Shown: piece after piece, positions 9,651-16,485 of the stretch
How the letters are laid out: every line of letters starts with the position of its first letter
How positions within the stretch are numbered: the first letter of the stretch is position 1
Assembly (NCBI RefSeq): GCF_001974875.1
Contig: NZ_MTQD01000015.1
Coordinates: 62,001 to 126,000 of the forward strand
DNA: 64,000 nt
Origin: Pseudoalteromonas sp. EB27
GTDB lineage: Bacteria; Pseudomonadota; Gammaproteobacteria; Enterobacterales; Alteromonadaceae
Direction: 5' to 3'
Notes under the pieces: generated by a model
What the model was told of the DNA's origin: nothing
What the model saw: only the letters and a program-made list of their open reading frames with translations
Databases searched by the model: none
Program-made: the position numbers and the translations under genes

Positions 9651-9660
9651 AATAGGTGTC

Positions 9661-10386
9661 TTAATTGAGTTGGCTAGGGTTTAGTTTGTAACCAACACCC
9701 CAAACTGTTTCGATGATAGGCGCTTGTTGGTGTTCTTCTAGCTTGGCACGTAAGCGGTTTATATGTGAATTAACCGTGTGCTCGTAACCACTGTGTTGAT
9801 ATCCCCATACTTTATCGAGTAATTGTTGGCGACTAAAAACATGATTAGGATGGCGTGCAAAGTAAACGAGTAAATCAAATTCGGTGGCTGTAAGGTTAAG
9901 GGCTTGTTTGCCTAAATACACTTGGTGCGAACTAAATTCTATATTGAGTGAGCCTACATTTAGTGTTTGTTCGCTATCAACGGGAGAGTTGTCGTTATTT
10001 TGGCTAGCAAGTAGCTGTGCTCTGTGGCGTAATTGGGTTTTTACTCTGGCTTGTAATTCGCGTGCAAAAAATGGCTTACAAATATAATCATCAGCGCCCA
10101 TTTCAAGGCCAATAACTCTGTCCATATCGCTACTAAGCGCGGTGAGTAAAATAACGGAGGTAGTAGGGTAATGCTCTTTTATTTTTCGGCACAAACTCAA
10201 ACCATCCATTTGCGGTAAGTTTATATCTAGTAAAATAAGTCCGTAGGGATGCTTGGCTATTTTTTTTAAGGCAAGCTCTGCGCTTACAACATGATCAACA
10301 TGTAAGTTAAGCGACGTTAGCTGCGTGGTAATTAACTTACCTATTTCTCTGTCATCTTCTACTACTAATATTTTTTCGTGACGCAT
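9661..10386 (-). CDS. OmpR/PhoB-family response regulator
   Basis: DNA-binding response regulator of 241 residues. The receiver domain (about 5-120) has the acidic pair EDD near 10-12, phosphoacceptor Asp54 (LLDINLPQMDG), the conserved Thr (LLTA) and Lys (CKPF). The C-terminal winged helix (about 140-238) carries the family pattern LTATEFDLL, RQQLLDKVWG and VNSHINRLRAKLE. It is followed 10 bp later by the histidine kinase, which presumably phosphorylates it. The ATG has GAGG eight bases upstream. A terminator-shaped hairpin separates it from the upstream Spondin_N gene. Confidence 0.94.
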   Translation of the reverse strand: MRHEKILVVEDDREIGKLITTQLTSLNLHVDHVVSAELALKKIAKHPYGLILLDINLPQMDGLSLCRKIKEHYPTTSVILLTALSSDMDRVIGLEMGADDYICKPFFARELQARVKTQLRHRAQLLASQNNDNSPVDSEQTLNVGSLNIEFSSHQVYLGKQALNLTATEFDLLVYFARHPNHVFSRQQLLDKVWGYQHSGYEHTVNSHINRLRAKLEEHQQAPIIETVWGVGYKLNPSQLN

Positions 10387-10398
10387 GTATTACCTCGT

Positions 10399-10424
10399 AA
10401 AAAGGGGGGCATCCGTGCTCCCTT
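10399..10424 (-). terminator. Terminator-like hairpin upstream of the response regulator gene
   Basis: On the minus strand AAGGGAGCA-CGGA-TGCCCCCCTT is followed by a short T run, just before the GAGG ribosome binding site of the regulator gene. It would stop or reduce transcription from the Spondin_N genes into the two-component genes. Confidence 0.6.
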
Positions 10425-10448
10425 ACTTCCCCATTACAAGCTGGAACG

Positions 10449-11183
10449 TTACTGCGTGCGCGTAATTACTATTTTCGATACCGGGTTATCAAACTTATGT
10501 TCAACACCGAGTGCTGATGTTGATAATCCATCTTGATTTGAAACAATGCCTGGGTGCATTGTTATTATATCGGCAGTATCGTCACGTATTTCGTTAAACC
10601 CTTCGCCGCTAGCGGCAGGACCTGGCACAGTTTCAGCTGTTTCTGTATTTGCTTCCGTACCAGCATCATAAGCAACGGTTGTACTCATTAGCGAGTCACC
10701 TACTTCTAATGAAGATACATCTACAAGACTAAGACCGGTAAATGTGTCATTTGTATTCCCAAGCATTGCAGCAAATGACAAATTAAGCGTTTCTTGGTCT
10801 TCAACAGAGATGATTACTGTGGTTGTCTCACCAGGACCAATGCCTCCTTCAGCTGAAACAGTAGCAAGTGCACTTTCGTAACTTAGGTATTCTTCATTTG
10901 CGCCGCTTTCTGCAAGCATTTCTAAACCAACAGAGGCTGTTGTACCGAATGTCCAAGGTGCTTCATCTTCAAAAGCAATGACAGAGAGTGGTGACAAAGG
11001 CTGTCCTGCAGTTAAGTTACTAAAAGTAATAGTAAACTCATTGATTACAGGTTCTACAACAATAGGTTCAACAACGACCGGCTCTTCAACCACTGGGTCG
11101 TTATCATTATCGCTACACGCTGCAAGTGTGGTTGCAAGTGCAAGCACTAGTAGACTTTTTTTAAGGTTGTTAGCAGACGACAT
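10449..11183 (-). CDS. Spondin_N-domain lipoprotein
   Basis: Exported lipoprotein of 244 residues. Lipobox LAAC (Cys23) is followed by an acidic, Pro/Val-rich linker with repeated VVEP units (about 30-47), then a single Spondin_N-like domain (about 48-243). The domain has the family features FTITFSNLTAGQPLSPL, a YDAGTEAN motif and a late HPG. In animals this domain binds matrix components; its bacterial role is not known. It lies 10 bp after a paralogue on the same strand, with GGAG before the ATG, so the two form an operon, and a two-component system follows. It probably sits in the outer membrane or on the surface. Confidence 0.8.
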   Translation of the reverse strand: MSSANNLKKSLLVLALATTLAACSDNDNDPVVEEPVVVEPIVVEPVINEFTITFSNLTAGQPLSPLSVIAFEDEAPWTFGTTASVGLEMLAESGANEEYLSYESALATVSAEGGIGPGETTTVIISVEDQETLNLSFAAMLGNTNDTFTGLSLVDVSSLEVGDSLMSTTVAYDAGTEANTETAETVPGPAASGEGFNEIRDDTADIITMHPGIVSNQDGLSTSALGVEHKFDNPVSKIVITRTQ

Positions 11184-11193
11184 AATTATGCTC

Positions 11194-11895
11194 CTACTTA
11201 ACTGTAACGGTTAATTGCGCTACTGGGTTTAACCATCTGTGTACTGTATTACTTAAATCGCTATTACCCGCTTCTAAATCGTCATCGCCTAAGCTACCTG
11301 GGTGAATATGAATGTTAGTATTTGTATCACCACTTAATATACCTGTACCGCCAGTACCAGCATCGCCACCTGGAGCAGCAGGAATACCCGGAGTACCTGG
11401 TGCACCAGAGCCTTCAACTACAAGCTCATTGTTTTGTTCTGTGCCTGCATCGTAAGCATTTAAATTAATAGTGTAAGTACCCGCTTCTGTTGGGATTTTC
11501 CAACTGTTTAAGCCTACAAAGCCATCATTAGTTGGTAGCATCATTGCGGTTAAAGATAGGTACTCATTACCGTCGGTCGTGCTCAGTGTTGCCGTTGTAG
11601 ATGCGGCTGGTGCAAGTAAACCTTCAGCTGGATTTGCAGCCATATCACTGCCCGCTGCAGTTGCTTGTGCAACTAACTCTTCAATATTGCCGCCTTCAGC
11701 CATTGTTTGTAATGCTGTAGAAGCTTCTGTTGCTACTTCAAATAGTGTGTCTTCGTTGTTGTGTGCTGTAATTAATAACGGGGTAAAGTGAATACCCTTT
11801 GTTAGGTTAGTAACTTTTAAGTCTAGTTCTGCGGCCACAGTCGATTGGCTAGCTGCCGCTAAAAGAATTGCGATTGTTAATGTAGAAGCTTTCAT
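11194..11895 (-). CDS. Spondin_N-domain secreted protein
   Basis: Exported 233-residue paralogue of the downstream lipoprotein. The start at 11895 was chosen because a Sec signal peptide (MKASTLTIAILLAAASQS, cleavage near VAA-ELD) begins there with AGGAAAT in front. An upstream in-frame ATG at 11958 would bury the signal and falls within the proposed regulator repeats. The Spondin_N domain spans about 22-232, with DLKVTNLTKGIHFTPL and YDAGTEQN matching its neighbour. A glycine/proline-rich, collagen-like insert (GAPGTPGIPAAPGGDAG) sits in the loop after YDAGTEQN. It is the first gene of the presumed operon. Ligand and function are unknown. Confidence 0.8.
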   Translation of the reverse strand: MKASTLTIAILLAAASQSTVAAELDLKVTNLTKGIHFTPLLITAHNNEDTLFEVATEASTALQTMAEGGNIEELVAQATAAGSDMAANPAEGLLAPAASTTATLSTTDGNEYLSLTAMMLPTNDGFVGLNSWKIPTEAGTYTINLNAYDAGTEQNNELVVEGSGAPGTPGIPAAPGGDAGTGGTGILSGDTNTNIHIHPGSLGDDDLEAGNSDLSNTVHRWLNPVAQLTVTVK

Positions 11896-11951
11896 TATTA
11901 TTTCCTGTAAGTGATGATTCGAGCTAAGTATTGAATAATCGTCTCCAGAAA

Positions 11952-11990
11952 CTCTCACAAACTTATCACTTTTTTATCACAAGATTTCAC
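11952..11990 (-). promoter_or_regulatory. Four phased heptamers, candidate response-regulator box
   Basis: Heptamers starting at 11952 (CTCTCAC), 11963 (TTATCAC), 11974 (TTATCAC) and 11984 (ATTTCAC) repeat every 11, 11 and 10 bp. That is the helical spacing used by OmpR/PhoB-type regulators. The array lies about 60 bp upstream of the first Spondin_N gene. A possible -10 (TATTCA, minus strand, 11937-11932) is suitably placed downstream. Confidence 0.5.
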
Positions 11991-12080
11991 GCTGTGATTT
12001 TTAAAGGTAAATACGTTGGTTGATTAGTAGACATTTGTTTAGTTAAGAGGCAACATACATAAAACAAAAAGGAGCGTGTT

Positions 12081-12446
12081 ATGGAAGAAAATCAACAGGT
12101 TGAACCAGTTAATAAAGATGAGCGCATGTGGGCTATGTTATGTCATTTAAGTGCACTGGCAGGTTTTGTTATGCCGTTCGGCTCAATTATTGGGCCATTA
12201 ATTGTGTGGTTAATTAAAAGAGATGAAATGCCAGTTGTTGACGTGCACGGTAAAAAGGCGCTTAACTTTCAAATAACGATGGCAATTGCATATGTAGTTT
12301 GTTTTTTACTGATGTTTGTAGCGATAGGCTTAATATTACTACCTATAGTGGCAATATTTTCGTTTGTGATGGTAGTGCTAGCAAGTATTAAAGCTAACGA
12401 AGGTAAAGAGTTTAATTACCCGCTGAGCTTAAATTTGATAAAGTAA
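12081..12446 (+). CDS. DUF4870 domain membrane protein
   Basis: Small inner-membrane protein of 121 residues with the DUF4870 pattern. A cytosolic N-terminus with ERMWAMLCHLSAL is followed by a helix (about 27-48), the conserved loop WLIKRDEMP..DVHGKKALNFQ and two further helices (about 68-105). The biochemical role is unknown; members resemble Tic20-like small membrane proteins. AAGGAG seven bases before the ATG supports the start. A palindromic repeat and a terminator follow the stop. Confidence 0.75.
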   Translation: MEENQQVEPVNKDERMWAMLCHLSALAGFVMPFGSIIGPLIVWLIKRDEMPVVDVHGKKALNFQITMAIAYVVCFLLMFVAIGLILLPIVAIFSFVMVVLASIKANEGKEFNYPLSLNLIK

Positions 12447-12461
12447 ACATACAGTTTATTT

Positions 12462-12536
12462 TTATACCAATTGAATAAATTAGTGAGTTATTTAATACGC
12501 TAGAATGATTATGTTTTTAATAAAATTGGTATTATA
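12462..12536 (+). repeat. Short palindromic interspersed repeat, copy 1
   Basis: About 75 bp bounded by the inverted ends ATACCAATT and AATTGGTAT. The internal words AAATTAGTGA and ATGTTTTTAATAA are shared with the copy at 14721-14808, which lies in the opposite orientation. It is non-coding, sits between two genes and is directly followed by a terminator. Confidence 0.7.
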
Positions 12537-12561
12537 AACCCAGCTATAGGCTGGGTTTTTA
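12537..12561 (+). terminator. Intrinsic terminator after the DUF4870 gene
   Basis: Stem AACCCAGC / GCTGGGTT with a five-base loop and T tail, abutting the repeat. Confidence 0.8.
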
Positions 12562-12581
12562 CGTTTAGCCATAAGGGCATT

Positions 12582-13016
12582 ATGCTTTATCTCACGTTAT
12601 TTATTAGCGCATTTATATCTGCCACATTATTGCCCAGCTCTTCTGAGGTGATAATGGTGGGAATGATTGCCCAAGGTAAAGTTATTTTATGGCTTATGTG
12701 GTGCGTCGCAACGCTTGGAAACGTGTTAGGAAGCTGTGTTAATTACTGGTTAGGCACGCAGGTACTGCGTTTTAAAGATAAAAAATGGTTTCCGGTATCG
12801 CAAAAAGGGCTTGATAGCGCACAAAAGCAATTTAATAAATACGGTGTGTATAGTTTGTTGTTTGCTTGGTTACCCGTTGTGGGAGACCCATTAACGGTGA
12901 TTGGGGGAATATTTAAAGTACGCTTTAGTATGTTTTTATTACTAGTAACACTAGGCAAAGGCGCGCGCTATTTAGCGGTTATCGCCCTTGCCGTAGGATT
13001 CGAAAAGCTTTTTTAA
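12582..13016 (+). CDS. yqaA: YqaA family (VTT/DedA-like) membrane protein
   Basis: Inner-membrane protein of 144 residues resembling YqaA, a short member of the SNARE-associated/DedA superfamily. Hydrophobic N-terminal segments with ATLLPSSSEV are followed by the helix region with GNVLGSCVNYWLG. A cytosolic basic stretch and the second re-entrant motif (LPVVGDPLTVIGGIF) come next, and a final helix ends in GKGARYLAVIAL. DedA-like proteins act in lipid-carrier flipping and membrane homeostasis; the exact role of YqaA is not established. It is convergent with folX, with only 17 bp between. Confidence 0.75.
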   Translation: MLYLTLFISAFISATLLPSSSEVIMVGMIAQGKVILWLMWCVATLGNVLGSCVNYWLGTQVLRFKDKKWFPVSQKGLDSAQKQFNKYGVYSLLFAWLPVVGDPLTVIGGIFKVRFSMFLLLVTLGKGARYLAVIALAVGFEKLF

Positions 13017-13033
13017 ATAAATTTTTTAAGACC

Positions 13034-13390
13034 TTATTTAGCCCAATCGAGCGTTAACGACACTGAGTCGGCAAAACGCAGTGCATGTGGTTTATCAACA
13101 CGTGCTTTAGCGTAATGAACACTTGGGTGTGAGTGACAAACCGCAAGAATTTCAGCCACTAATTTTTCGAGCAGTAAAAAGTGGCCTTGCTCTACTAAGC
13201 TAATTACTTCTTTCGTGATCACTTTATAATTAAGTGCTTGGTCTACTTCATCTGTTTTACACGCGTCATCAGCAGGGTAGTGAATCTCTAGATTGATCAC
13301 TACATCTTGCTTTTTCTCACGCTCATCGGGGTTAAAGCCAATAAATGTACGCAGGCGCAAATTAGTAACGTTAATAATTGCATTAGCCAT
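13034..13390 (-). CDS. folX: Dihydroneopterin triphosphate 2'-epimerase
   Basis: Pterin enzyme of the FolB/FolX fold, 118 residues. It epimerises 7,8-dihydroneopterin triphosphate to the dihydromonapterin form. The sequence shows LRLRTFIGFNPDEREKKQDVVIN at the N-terminus, LNYKVITKEV in the middle and an active-site region LLEKLVAEI. This fits FolX better than dihydroneopterin aldolase FolB, particularly next to folM. It is the last gene of folM-folE-folX and starts 4 bp after folE, so the three are probably one operon. Confidence 0.82.
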   Translation of the reverse strand: MANAIINVTNLRLRTFIGFNPDEREKKQDVVINLEIHYPADDACKTDEVDQALNYKVITKEVISLVEQGHFLLLEKLVAEILAVCHSHPSVHYAKARVDKPHALRFADSVSLTLDWAK

Positions 13391-13394
13391 AGGG

Positions 13395-13949
13395 TTAACC
13401 TTTTATAAGCTGCAAAAATTCGTTACGTGTTTTAGGATCGCTTCTAAAGTTACCTAACATTACTGATGTACGCATGCTTGAATTTTGCTTTTCTACACCA
13501 CGCATCATCATACACATGTGTTTTGCCTCAACAATAACGCCAACGCCTTTAGCGCCAGTAACTTCTTCAACTGCTTTAGCGATTTGATGAGTTAACTGCT
13601 CTTGAATTTGAAAGCGACGTGAAAACATATCAACAATACGTGCAAATTTAGACAAGCCTAATACTTTACCGTTTGGAATATAAGCAATATGGCAACGACC
13701 AATAAAAGGCAGTAAATGATGCTCACACATAGAGTAAAGCTCTATGTCTTGCACTAAAACCATATCGTCAGCATCAGACGTAAATACTGCTTTATTGGTT
13801 ATCTCATTAAGCGTTTGGCGATACCCTTGCGTTAAATATTCCATTGCTTTTGCGGCACGTTTTGGCGTATCAAGTAAACCTTCGCGGTTAGCATCTTCAC
13901 CTACAGCAGTAATTATTTTTTGGTAACTTTCTTTTAACTCGTCATACAT
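13395..13949 (-). CDS. folE: GTP cyclohydrolase I
   Basis: Converts GTP to 7,8-dihydroneopterin triphosphate, the first step of folate and monapterin synthesis. The 184-residue protein has the zinc ligands Cys75 and His78 (MCEHH) and Cys145 (HMCMMMRGV), and the catalytic region [22 protein letters not shown]. It is shorter at the N-terminus than the E. coli enzyme (222 residues) but has the complete catalytic core. Placement between folM and folX suggests that this copy feeds tetrahydromonapterin synthesis; whether another folE exists in the genome cannot be seen here. Confidence 0.93.
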   Translation of the reverse strand: MYDELKESYQKIITAVGEDANREGLLDTPKRAAKAMEYLTQGYRQTLNEITNKAVFTSDADDMVLVQDIELYSMCEHHLLPFIGRCHIAYIPNGKVLGLSKFARIVDMFSRRFQIQEQLTHQIAKAVEEVTGAKGVGVIVEAKHMCMMMRGVEKQNSSMRTSVMLGNFRSDPKTRNEFLQLIKG

Positions 13950-13971
13950 AAGTTTCTCAGTCTAGTGTGTT

Positions 13972-14691
13972 CTACTTTAAATGGCGTCCGCCATCAACAG
14001 GCAAGGAGCGCCCTGTGATGTAGTGGCTTTGTAATAGTAAATCAATACTATTGATAATTTCTTGGCATCCGGGTTCAATGCCCATTAATGATTTTTTAAG
14101 GGTTTTAGCTCTATATTGCTCGTCATCATGTTCATTAAAAATAATGAGTGATGGAGCAACCGAGTTTACCTTTATATTTGGTGCATATTTAGCGCTGAAC
14201 GATTTAGTTAAGTTATCGAGTGCCGCTTTACTTGCTGCATAAGCTAAGTGCTTAGGGCTACCTGTTTCAACTACATAATCAGTAAGGTGAATTATATCAG
14301 CAGGTGCTTTAGCACTTTGTTGATAGTTTAAAAGCAGCTCAGCGCACATTAAATTAATTAAATACGGTGTTTTAGCATGTATACGCATCATGTTATCAAA
14401 CAGTGCTGCAAAGTCAGGATTGTTAGCTTCGCAGTCCCAGCTTGATGCATTGTGAACAATAGCGCGCAGTGATGTTGTGTGCTTTTTAAGCGTATGTATA
14501 AATGTGTTTATACCGTCGTCGGTACTAAAGTCGGCATAAATACACACAGCACCTTGTTGCTCTAATGCATCAACAGCGTCGTGGCGAGTCCGATACGTAA
14601 TAACAACAGCTTGCCCTTGAGCCATATAATGCTGAGCAAGTGCTAAACCAATACGTTGTCCTGCACCGGTAATTAAGATGGGCGATGTCAT
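13972..14691 (-). CDS. folM: Dihydromonapterin reductase (short-chain dehydrogenase)
   Basis: NADPH-dependent SDR reductase of 239 residues that reduces dihydromonapterin (and weakly dihydrofolate) to the tetrahydro form. The Rossmann motif ITGAGQRIG lies at the N-terminus and the catalytic Tyr-x3-Lys is in LAYAASKAA. The C-terminal GRSLPVDGGRHLK is typical of FolM. The start at 14691 (MTSPILITGAG) matches the usual FolM N-terminus. A longer frame from 14784 would add 31 residues encoded by an interspersed palindromic repeat and is not credible. It is the first gene of folM-folE-folX, 22 bp before folE. Confidence 0.85.
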   Translation of the reverse strand: MTSPILITGAGQRIGLALAQHYMAQGQAVVITYRTRHDAVDALEQQGAVCIYADFSTDDGINTFIHTLKKHTTSLRAIVHNASSWDCEANNPDFAALFDNMMRIHAKTPYLINLMCAELLLNYQQSAKAPADIIHLTDYVVETGSPKHLAYAASKAALDNLTKSFSAKYAPNIKVNSVAPSLIIFNEHDDEQYRAKTLKKSLMGIEPGCQEIINSIDLLLQSHYITGRSLPVDGGRHLK

Positions 14692-14720
14692 ATAGGGCAG
14701 TGTTCTCTTTGGCGGGTAAC

Positions 14721-14808
14721 TTATACCAATATTATTAAAACATGATCGATCTATCGTTATTTTCTTACGGCTATAATAGATCACTAATTTAACGCAATAG
14801 GTATTATA
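14721..14808 (-). repeat. Short palindromic interspersed repeat, copy 2
   Basis: About 88 bp with ends TTATACCAAT and AATAGGTATTATAA. Read on the minus strand it carries AAATTAGTGATCTATT and ATGTTTTAATAATATTGGTAT, matching the copy at 12462-12536. An inner dyad (TGATCGATCTAT / ATAGATCA) enlarges the palindrome. It lies directly upstream of folM. Confidence 0.7.
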
Positions 14809-14861
14809 AAATTCAAAGCGTTAATTTATTAAAATATACGCAGTTTATTAGTCTGTCGATC

Positions 14862-14905
14862 AAAAAAGCAATTAATCCTCAAAGGGTTAATTGCTTTTCT
14901 CTTTT
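14862..14905 (-). terminator. Intrinsic terminator of nadE
   Basis: Long stem AAAAGCAATTAA(T)CC / GG(G)TTAATTGCTTTT; on the minus strand it is followed by a T6 run. It lies 9 bp after the nadE stop. Confidence 0.85.
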
Positions 14906-14913
14906 ACTAAACA

Positions 14914-15744
14914 TTAATCGTAAATTGTTGGAATTGGTTGGCGCTTATGTTGTGTACGCGTGTAAATACTTACAAGCTTTTGTTCAACATCTTTAGAAAC
15001 AGATTTACCTTCTAAAAAGTCATCAATTTGCTCATAGCTCAAACCAAGTGCTTCTTCATCTGTTAAGCCTGGGCGGTCACTTTCTAAATCAGCTGTAGGT
15101 GCTTTATCTACTAATAAAGCTGGAGCACCGAGCGCAGTAGCAAGTGCACGCACTTGGCGTTTTGATAAACCAAATAGCGGAGCTAAATCGCACGCGCCGT
15201 CACCAAATTTAGTATAAAAACCAGTAATGTTTTCAGCACTATGATCGGTACCTACTACTAAACCTTGGCAAAAACCGGCTATTTCGTATTGAGCAACCAT
15301 ACGTTGGCGCGCTTTAACATTACCTTTAATAAAGTCTACTTGCGCTTGCTCAGGCAGTGCTTCACCACAGCCAACTACGGCAGCTATCGCTTGCTCATGC
15401 AGTGCATCAGCAGCAGGTTGTACGTTTACGGTCATACGTTTACTTGGTTGAATGAAATCAACAGCTAGTTGCGCTTCGTCTTCATCGGCTTGTATGCCGT
15501 AAGGTAGGCGCACAGCAATAAACTGATACTTGTTTGTGTTTTGCTCTTTATTTAGTTCGTTTACGGCAAGTTGACATAAGCGACCGCAAGTTGATGAGTC
15601 AACACCACCACTAATACCCAGTATTAATGATCGTGAGTGAGCAGCTACTAAACGTGCTTTAATAAAAGCAACTCGACGAGTTATCTCAGCATTTACATCA
15701 ATCGTTGACTGAACCTTCATTTCAGCCATAATTTCGGCGCGCAT
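14914..15744 (-). CDS. nadE: NH3-dependent NAD+ synthetase
   Basis: Catalyses the last step of NAD synthesis, amidation of nicotinate adenine dinucleotide with ammonia. The 276-residue protein matches the E. coli NadE length and pattern: PP-loop [10 protein letters not shown] (about 44-53), [45 protein letters not shown] and a C-terminal [11 protein letters not shown]. There is no glutaminase domain, so it uses free ammonia. The ATG has AGGAG seven bases upstream. It forms a single-gene unit with its own terminator. Confidence 0.94.
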   Translation of the reverse strand: MRAEIMAEMKVQSTIDVNAEITRRVAFIKARLVAAHSRSLILGISGGVDSSTCGRLCQLAVNELNKEQNTNKYQFIAVRLPYGIQADEDEAQLAVDFIQPSKRMTVNVQPAADALHEQAIAAVVGCGEALPEQAQVDFIKGNVKARQRMVAQYEIAGFCQGLVVGTDHSAENITGFYTKFGDGACDLAPLFGLSKRQVRALATALGAPALLVDKAPTADLESDRPGLTDEEALGLSYEQIDDFLEGKSVSKDVEQKLVSIYTRTQHKRQPIPTIYD

Positions 15745-15812
15745 TGCCAGCTCCTTATAAAATTTAATATGTGATACGCAATAAACTTATTATGTGATTT
15801 AGTTTTAATTAA

Positions 15813-16442
15813 TTAAAGTTTTAAATGAGCTTTTATTCTGCGAAGCTCTACTTTTAATTCTTCTACTTCTACAAGTAAATCACTCAACTCTTTGTCTTTA
15901 ATTACTTCGCTTGGTAGAGCAACAAAGGCATCAGCGGGATTATTTCGTTGTTCGCCAAATAAATGAATGTATCGGCTGTCGCGTTTACCAGCTTCTCGCT
16001 CTAATTTACGCGTGTACTCGCTTTCAATCAGTTTATTGAGTGCTGTTTCTACTTCATTTACGTTATTAAAATCAGCAAGCCTAGCGCTGCGGGTTCTTAA
16101 TTCACCAGGGGTTTGGGCGCCGCGTAAAAGTAACAAACAAACAATGGCACGTTGCTGAGCAGAAAATTGCAGGTTACTAAACTCAGTGTTGCAAAAGCGG
16201 TGGTCGTATTTATTTACGCGACCAGAAAGCCCTTCATCTATAGTTACCAAACGCATGTCTATTAGTTCATCAAGTGCGTTTTGCACGTCACTATCTGTAA
16301 GATTTAACACAGGGTCGCGATTAGACTTTTGGTTACATGCGTTCACTAGAGCGTTTAACGATAGCGGATAATGCTCGGGCGTTGTGCTTTGTTTTTCTAG
16401 TAAGCAACCAAGAATACGTTGTTGATTTGCTGATAACTGCAT
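15813..16442 (-). CDS. yceH: YceH family (DUF480) protein
   Basis: DUF480 protein of 209 residues with two tandem winged-helix domains. The N-terminal one contains LLEKQSTTPEHYPLSLNALVNACNQK, the family signature, and RDPVLNLTD. The second contains LLLRGAQTPGELRTRS. A short coiled-coil-like tail (VEVEELKVELRRIKAHLK) ends it. The function is unknown, although the fold suggests DNA binding. The ATG at 16442 has GAG upstream; a TTG four codons earlier was judged less likely. Confidence 0.85.
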   Translation of the reverse strand: MQLSANQQRILGCLLEKQSTTPEHYPLSLNALVNACNQKSNRDPVLNLTDSDVQNALDELIDMRLVTIDEGLSGRVNKYDHRFCNTEFSNLQFSAQQRAIVCLLLLRGAQTPGELRTRSARLADFNNVNEVETALNKLIESEYTRKLEREAGKRDSRYIHLFGEQRNNPADAFVALPSEVIKDKELSDLLVEVEELKVELRRIKAHLKL

Positions 16443-16485
16443 AAATAATCTCAAATTAGTAAGCGTATTTTATTAGCTTACACCT

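Noticed and set aside
11030..11100. Tandem repeat in the first Spondin_N gene suggesting phase variation
   Set aside because: The VVEP-type units are an irregular Pro/Val linker after the lipobox; the DNA units differ in sequence and do not form a simple repeat tract.
14692..14784. Upstream extension of folM by 31 codons
   Set aside because: The extra residues are partly encoded by the interspersed palindromic repeat and do not fit the FolM N-terminus.
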